Source: Collinsella sp. (lineage in GTDB: Bacteria; Actinomycetota; Coriobacteriia; Coriobacteriales; Coriobacteriaceae). Taken from it: a stretch of DNA of 10,559 nucleotides. Shown here piece after piece: positions 6,849-10,559 of the stretch. The notes under the pieces were generated by a model that was not told the origin of the DNA, did no database searches, and saw nothing but the letters and a program-made list of their open reading frames with translations. The DNA is taken from contig DXZO01000042.1 in assembly GCA_019419625.1 (NCBI GenBank), positions 82,398 to 92,956 of the forward strand, in the 5' to 3' direction. The position numbers and the translations under genes are program-made. The first letter of the stretch is position 1. Each line of letters opens with the position of its first letter.

Positions 6849-6885
6849 AAAAAACGGGGCAGACTCCAGTGCGGAGTCTGCCCCG
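6849..6885 (-). terminator. Strong intrinsic terminator of the pilus operon
   Basis: Arms 6855-6867 (CGGGGCAGACTCC) and 6873-6885 are perfect complements over 13 bases with a 5-base loop. On the minus strand six T follow at 6854-6849. It lies 63 bases past the stop codon of the last pilin gene and clearly ends that transcript. Confidence 0.92.
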
Positions 6886-6948
6886 AAAAGAGAATGGCAA
6901 AGCAAGAACGTGGATGAACGAGAAAAGTGTCCGCAAGTCTCATGGCCA

Positions 6949-8658
6949 TCACATCCCACCTGCCAAAGGGATGGGTGAGCGAGCGTTACTCTGCTCGGAC
7001 TCCTCGGCCTGCTTACGGCTGCGGATGAGGTGCGCCACACCGATGCACAGCACCGCGCCACCAGCGATCCAAGTGAAGGTCACACCGTTAAGACCGGTGA
7101 GGGGAAGGCCAACCTGCTTGGTGTCGCCAACCGTGATGTTGAAGATGCCGTCCGTCTTCTCCGAGTCGGCCTTCATCGTCAGCTTGTTGTCTCCAGATTC
7201 CCCGTCGGTGAGGCCAGCGATGACCTTGTCTGCCTGGCTAGTCTTAAGCTCGCCAGTGAGATCAGTGAGACCGGCATTCGGATCATTGGCGGTCATGGTC
7301 GGCTTGATTTCGAAGGTGAAAGGCTCAACCGTGGTATAACCGTCGGGAGCAGAAACCTCCGTGACAGTATAGGTGCCGGCGTCGAGACCGGTAAGCGTAA
7401 TGACGCCCTTCTTGTTCGTCGTAAGAACAATCTTGGTGTCACTCAAAGTGCCGTCAGCCTGGACATATTTAGCATCTACGTTTTTCTCGTCTCCGTTGGT
7501 CGTAATGGTGAACTGGGCATTTTCAAGCGCCGCCTCGGTACCCAGGTCAACCTTGTTGATCTTGAGACCGTAGGTGTAGTCCTTGACCGTGTCGGGCTGA
7601 GTCTCGCCGTACTTGTCGCTCATGGGGTTATTGGAGTAGTAAAGCGTTACGGCGTTATCGTTACCCTCGGTGCCCGCGACGACCGCGTCGCCGTTGACCT
7701 GTGCCTTATAGGAGACGACGATGCAGGAGTCCTTGGTAACGCCATCTACATTCTTCAGGTTAGCGCAGGTCCACGTCGTTGTCTTGCTGCCATCGGTAGC
7801 AGCCGCGGCGGTTACCTCATTGAATTGCGTTGTAATATCCGCGCCTTTCGCGCGGGCGAGATCGCCCTTCGCAGCAGTCGTGTTCTCGTACAGATAAACC
7901 TTTGCGCCCTCCTGCAACGTCAGGCCCTTGGAGATCTGGTCGGAGAACTTGTAGAAATACGTATTGTACTTGTCGTAGTTCTCGGCAATGGTGCCATAGA
8001 GGTTGTACGTCACGTCCTGGCCGATCTGGGAGTCAGCGGCGTCGTGCTCCTTGCTGTCGGCATCGCTCACGATCTTCTTCTCGACGGTGGGGATGCCCGT
8101 TTTCTCGGTGATTTTAACGGGCGTGTTACCCACAACAGTGAAGATGGGAGACGTGCCCGCCTCGCCGACTCCGATGGTGTCAGTTTTGGTCACAAAGAGC
8201 CAGTAGCCATGCGCAAGACCGGAAGCGGTTTTGCTGGTCGTCGTCGCGCTTGCGGTAAGACCGTCTACGGCGTCAGCAATCTTATAAGCAATGTTGTCGG
8301 GCGCCACGCGAGTCGTCTCGTTGGTTCCCGTCACCTTATTCGTGATCCAGTCCGCGGCGTCCTGGGCGGTCTTTCCCGCATAGGACTTGTCCTCTTTTTC
8401 GATAACACCCTTGACGGCCTTCTCCACGCTATCGTTTGCCCAAGTGATGTTGGCAACTTTACCGCTGTCAACATCAGCCTTAAAAATCTGATAACCCTGG
8501 AACTCGGTAGTGTTGCCCTCAACGTTCTCGATAGTCACCGAGCCGTTCGCATCCACGGCAAACGCCATGGTAACCGGCGCCATGACGCCGCCGAAGCTCA
8601 GCGCTGCTGTGAGGCCGGCGGTTACTGCCAGGCGTGCGATGTTCTTGCTCATGCTCAT
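6949..8658 (-). CDS. LPXTG-anchored pilin with isopeptide-forming fimbrial and SpaA-type domains (probable major pilin)
   Basis: A 569-residue pilin for sortase-built pili. A signal peptide ends at AFA (residue 34). An N-terminal fimbrial domain (about 38-180) is followed by an isopeptide domain (about 190-345) that starts with VEKKIV (K194) and ends with YSNNP (341-345), the typical Asn-containing end. A SpaA/CnaB domain (about 363-450) has K369 and the E-box glutamate E434 (TVTEVSAPDGY). Then come LPLTG (518-522), a membrane segment (about 526-545) and an unusually long tail. K186 aligns with K181 of the neighbouring pilin and is a candidate polymerisation lysine. C298 and C312 may form a disulphide. 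I chose ATG 8658 over the longer frame from 8724, because GGAGG lies 8 bases upstream and a clean signal peptide results. Codons are less GC-rich than in the next gene. Major-pilin status is inferred from the intact motifs. Confidence 0.9.
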   Translation of the reverse strand: MSMSKNIARLAVTAGLTAALSFGGVMAPVTMAFAVDANGSVTIENVEGNTTEFQGYQIFKADVDSGKVANITWANDSVEKAVKGVIEKEDKSYAGKTAQDAADWITNKVTGTNETTRVAPDNIAYKIADAVDGLTASATTTSKTASGLAHGYWLFVTKTDTIGVGEAGTSPIFTVVGNTPVKITEKTGIPTVEKKIVSDADSKEHDAADSQIGQDVTYNLYGTIAENYDKYNTYFYKFSDQISKGLTLQEGAKVYLYENTTAAKGDLARAKGADITTQFNEVTAAAATDGSKTTTWTCANLKNVDGVTKDSCIVVSYKAQVNGDAVVAGTEGNDNAVTLYYSNNPMSDKYGETQPDTVKDYTYGLKINKVDLGTEAALENAQFTITTNGDEKNVDAKYVQADGTLSDTKIVLTTNKKGVITLTGLDAGTYTVTEVSAPDGYTTVEPFTFEIKPTMTANDPNAGLTDLTGELKTSQADKVIAGLTDGESGDNKLTMKADSEKTDGIFNITVGDTKQVGLPLTGLNGVTFTWIAGGAVLCIGVAHLIRSRKQAEESEQSNARSPIPLAGGM

Positions 8659-8666
8659 CTTCTTTT

Positions 8667-8671
8667 CCTCC
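8667..8671 (-). promoter_or_regulatory. Ribosome binding site that fixes the start of the LPLTG pilin
   Basis: GGAGG lies 8 bases before the ATG at 8658. The longer frame from 8724 would add 22 residues that spoil the signal peptide, so the start at 8658 is preferred; ATG 8652 is a less well spaced alternative. Confidence 0.75.
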
Positions 8672-8741
8672 ATTTTCCGGTTGTTTCTCATTCGATCGGT
8701 CATCATCTGTCTGTGTCTTAGCATCTACTTCGCTACGTCTC

Positions 8742-8760
8742 GCCCCGCTCTCTGTGGGGC
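8742..8760. repeat. Short stem-loop between the two pilin genes
   Basis: GCCCCGC (8742-8748) and GTGGGGC (8754-8760) can form a stem around 5 bases, shortly after the stop of the upstream pilin. No T run follows on the minus strand. It might act as a processing or attenuation site setting the ratio of the two pilins, but evidence is thin. No promoter is obvious in this 108-base gap. Confidence 0.3.
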
Positions 8761-8766
8761 TGCCAG

Positions 8767-10437
8767 CTACTCTTTATGGCTGCCACCTCCCCGCTTGACC
8801 AGGAGCGCGACCACGAGGAGCGCGGCTCCGGCGACCGCTGCGGCGGCCGCGGCGTACATTGCCATATCGCCAGTCGAGGGCATAAAGCCTCCGGTGGTAA
8901 TGCTAGGGGGTGTGCCGGTGGGCGTGTTGATGAGCGACGCCTCCAAGCTGCCCGTCGACCCGTCCGCGCTGTCGGCGCGCAGGGGCGACTCGGCCGTGAT
9001 GGTGAGTTTGGGCTTGGCGGCGGCCACCTGGTCGACGTCCAGGCCCTCGGCCTTGACCGTCACGGAGCGCGTGCCCTCAAAGGCGGTGTAGCCCTTGGGC
9101 GCCTTGAGCTCGCGGACCTCCAGCTTGCCCGAGTCCACGCCCGAGACGGTCACGCGGCCGTCCTCGCCCGTGGTGACGGTGGCCTTGCCCTCCGCATCCC
9201 ACGTGCCGTCGGCCGCCAGCGTGCGGCCGCGATCGTCGGCGATGCTCAGAACCGCCCCGGGCAGCGGCTTGTCGCCGTCGCTGCCGCGCTTGGTGAGCGC
9301 GAGATCCCAGGTGTAAGCGCACGCATCGTCGCTCGGCGTGCGGGTGAAGCCGGCGTCGTCGGACTGGTCGGCAAAGGGAGAGCGCGGGTAGCGCAGGTAG
9401 ACCTCGTTGGGGTTGCCCTTCGCGATGCCGTGGTTGCACGCGCTGTTGAGCGGCGCGTTGTACACGGCGACCACGCGGGCGCCCGCGGTGAAGGCGTCGG
9501 CCCCGCCGAGCGCGGCGATGAGGTCGCCGGTGCGCACGGTGAAGGTCTTGCCGTCGGCCGCTACCTTGGTGGCGCACTGGGCCGTGATGTCGGTCCAGCC
9601 CTTCGCGGGCTCGGTGCCGGCGCGGCCGTCCTTGCCGGTCGAGACTGCGTCAAAGCCGCCGTCCGCGCCCGCCGCCGCGTACACGCGCATGCTCGCGGCG
9701 ACCTTGAAGGGGTCGAGCCCAGCGCCCATGGTGTCGACGAACCGCACCGTATAGGTGTCGTAGGCGGCAAGGCCCGCCGGGACCGTGGCGGAGAGGCGCC
9801 AGTACAGGTCGTCGCCGACCGTGGCGTCGGCGGCCTTCTGCCAGGCGGCGGTGCCGTCCTCCAGCACATGCTTTTGGACCTTGGGGGTCGCCGCCTTGGG
9901 CTTGACGGTAACGGCGCTGCCGCCGACCAGCGCCATGATCGGCGCGGTGCCGGCCTCGCCCTGGGAGACGGCGTCGTCTTTGGCGACGATGAGCCAGTAG
10001 CCGCTAGGCAGCTCGGCCGCCGTGCCCGCGTTGAGGGCCTCGGGCACGGCGCCAGAGCTCTGGAGGGAACGAGCGAGCTGTGCGCTCAGCGCGCCCGTAA
10101 GGTGGGAATCGGTGTTGAGCCACTCGGCAGCTTCCTGCGCGGTGGTCTGGGAATTGGGCATGCCGGCGCTGTGCAGCACGGGCAGGACGGCGTCGCGCGC
10201 GGCGCCGCTTGCCCAGGCGAGGTCGGTGGCGACCTTGGCGTCGCTGTCGTCGTCGACGACGTTGGCGCTAAAGATCTGGTAGGCGCCGTAGCTGCTCGCC
10301 ACGGTGCCGCTCACCGTGATGGAACCGGTCGAGGTCGGCGCGGCCTGCGCGGAAGCGGGGAACACAACCGCGCAGGTGCCGATCAGGAGGGCAAGCAGCG
10401 CAAACAAGATCGGGAAGGAGCAAACTTTCTTATTCAC
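8767..10437 (-). CDS. Pilin paralogue with MPSTG sorting signal (probable minor or second pilin)
   Basis: A 556-residue surface pilin with the same layout as the next gene. It has a signal peptide (cleavage near 32, ASAQA), an N-terminal fimbrial domain (about 35-178), an isopeptide-type domain (about 186-354), a SpaA/CnaB domain (about 376-462; K383 and E443 in KLEVRELKAPKGY), a Ser/Thr/Ala-rich stretch, MPSTG (519-523), a membrane segment (about 526-547) and a short basic tail. VTVKPK (176-181) resembles the pilin motif, making K181 a likely polymerisation lysine. The segment aligning with the usual YSNNP reads YPRSP, so the normal isopeptide Asn is missing. Start GTG 10437 is chosen because GGGAGG lies 8 bases upstream and a good signal peptide follows; it overlaps the stop of the previous gene by 8 bases. 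The gene is very GC-rich. Product class is secure; its place in the pilus is not. Confidence 0.88.
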   Translation of the reverse strand: MNKKVCSFPILFALLALLIGTCAVVFPASAQAAPTSTGSITVSGTVASSYGAYQIFSANVVDDDSDAKVATDLAWASGAARDAVLPVLHSAGMPNSQTTAQEAAEWLNTDSHLTGALSAQLARSLQSSGAVPEALNAGTAAELPSGYWLIVAKDDAVSQGEAGTAPIMALVGGSAVTVKPKAATPKVQKHVLEDGTAAWQKAADATVGDDLYWRLSATVPAGLAAYDTYTVRFVDTMGAGLDPFKVAASMRVYAAAGADGGFDAVSTGKDGRAGTEPAKGWTDITAQCATKVAADGKTFTVRTGDLIAALGGADAFTAGARVVAVYNAPLNSACNHGIAKGNPNEVYLRYPRSPFADQSDDAGFTRTPSDDACAYTWDLALTKRGSDGDKPLPGAVLSIADDRGRTLAADGTWDAEGKATVTTGEDGRVTVSGVDSGKLEVRELKAPKGYTAFEGTRSVTVKAEGLDVDQVAAAKPKLTITAESPLRADSADGSTGSLEASLINTPTGTPPSITTGGFMPSTGDMAMYAAAAAAVAGAALLVVALLVKRGGGSHKE

Positions 10438-10559
10438 GACGCTCGCCTCCCTTCGCATTCGCCTTGCGACGAATGTGCATCCAGGCCGCAGCAGCGCAAA
10501 GCACCGCCGCGCCGGCAAGGTACGTCAGAGTGACGCCCGACATACCAGAAAGGGGCAAA
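10430..10559 (-). CDS. C-terminal end of a third LPXTG-type surface protein (pilin or adhesin), cut by the window edge
   Basis: The last 42 codons of a frame entering from the right read as a sortase sorting signal: LPLSG at the very edge (10544-10558), a hydrophobic membrane segment (about 20 residues) and a basic tail (HIRRKANAKGGERRE). The segment GVTLTYLAGAAVLC is close to the equivalent part of the LPLTG pilin (GVTFTWIAGGAVLC), so this is probably a further pilin or the tip adhesin of the same operon. The stop overlaps the GTG start of the next pilin gene by 8 bases, which indicates an operon and coupled translation. Nothing can be said of its main domains. Confidence 0.85.
   Translation of the reverse strand, partial: LPLSGMSGVTLTYLAGAAVLCAAAAWMHIRRKANAKGGERRE
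10446..10453 (-). promoter_or_regulatory. Ribosome binding site that fixes a GTG start
   Basis: AAGGGAGG ends 8 bases before GTG at 10437. The in-frame upstream ATGs at 10458 and 10518 lack such a site and would add charged residues before the signal peptide. Confidence 0.7.

Larger units (their letters stand above)
6475..6948. other. Intergenic region between the pilus operon and the AbiE-like pair
   Basis: About 470 bases without a supported gene. Reading on the minus strand it holds the pilus terminator (6849-6885), a GC-rich stretch (6731-6848) with coding-like runs in two frames but no start with a ribosome site, a pair of hairpins (6676-6730), a further hairpin (6574-6599), and the regulated promoter of the AbiE-like pair. 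A plus-strand frame (6571-6978) crosses the terminator and starts inside a hairpin, so I do not accept it. A -10-like TACAAT at 6600-6605 on the plus strand lacks a matching -35. Confidence 0.55.

Noticed and set aside
6689..6952. Minus-strand frame whose start overlaps the stop of the LPLTG pilin
   Set aside because: Its reading frame passes through the strong intrinsic terminator at 6849-6885, so most of it would not be transcribed; no recognisable protein.
6571..6978. 135-codon plus-strand frame across the intergenic region
   Set aside because: It starts in a hairpin without a ribosome site, runs through two terminator stems and into the end of the pilin gene on the other strand.
7030..8721. 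563-codon plus-strand open frame opposite the LPLTG pilin (and the similar 585-codon frame at 8776-10533)
   Set aside because: Nearly full-length antisense frames to both pilins, but no ribosome site, no recognisable domain, and the minus-strand proteins have signal peptides, domains and sorting signals.

Overview
The window looks like a chromosomal segment of a high-GC gut actinobacterium of the class Coriobacteriia, most likely Collinsella or a close relative. This rests on GC-rich third codon positions, a gatC-gatA-gatB operon, Gram-positive LPXTG pilins with a class C sortase, and the general look of the proteins; no taxonomic marker gene is present. Every convincing gene lies on the minus strand, so transcription runs from right to left.

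In order of transcription, the right end holds the last 42 codons of an LPXTG-type surface protein (sorting signal LPLSG). Its stop overlaps by 8 bases the GTG start of a 556-residue pilin (sorting signal MPSTG, 8767-10437). A second, paralogous pilin of 569 residues (LPLTG, 6949-8658) follows after a 108-base gap, and a strong intrinsic terminator (6849-6885) closes the unit. This is a sortase-assembled pilus operon whose promoter and first genes lie beyond the window.

A non-coding stretch of about 470 bases (6475-6948) then holds several perfect palindromes and ends in a TATAAT promoter flanked by two GGAAT dyads. These precede a two-gene unit (4751-6474): a protein with a central winged helix, and a nucleotidyltransferase whose start overlaps the first gene by 19 bases. 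The pair has the layout of an AbiE-like (type IV) toxin-antitoxin or phage-defence module and is visibly less GC-rich than its neighbours.

Next comes a class C (pilin-polymerising) sortase (3701-4639), the probable partner of the pilins, now separated from them by the AbiE-like module and a terminator. A stretch of about 300 bases with two large inverted repeats and a -10 box follows. The left third is the gatCAB operon for the tRNA-dependent amidotransferase, with stop and start codons sharing a base at both junctions. GatB runs off the left edge and carries an insertion of roughly 65 residues compared with the usual family layout.

Together the window shows a housekeeping operon (gatCAB) beside an accessory surface and defence region. 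The points most worth a second look are the AbiE-like pair with its double operator, the split between pilins and sortase, the divergence of the two tandem pilins in composition, sorting signal and isopeptide residue, and the intergenic palindromes.
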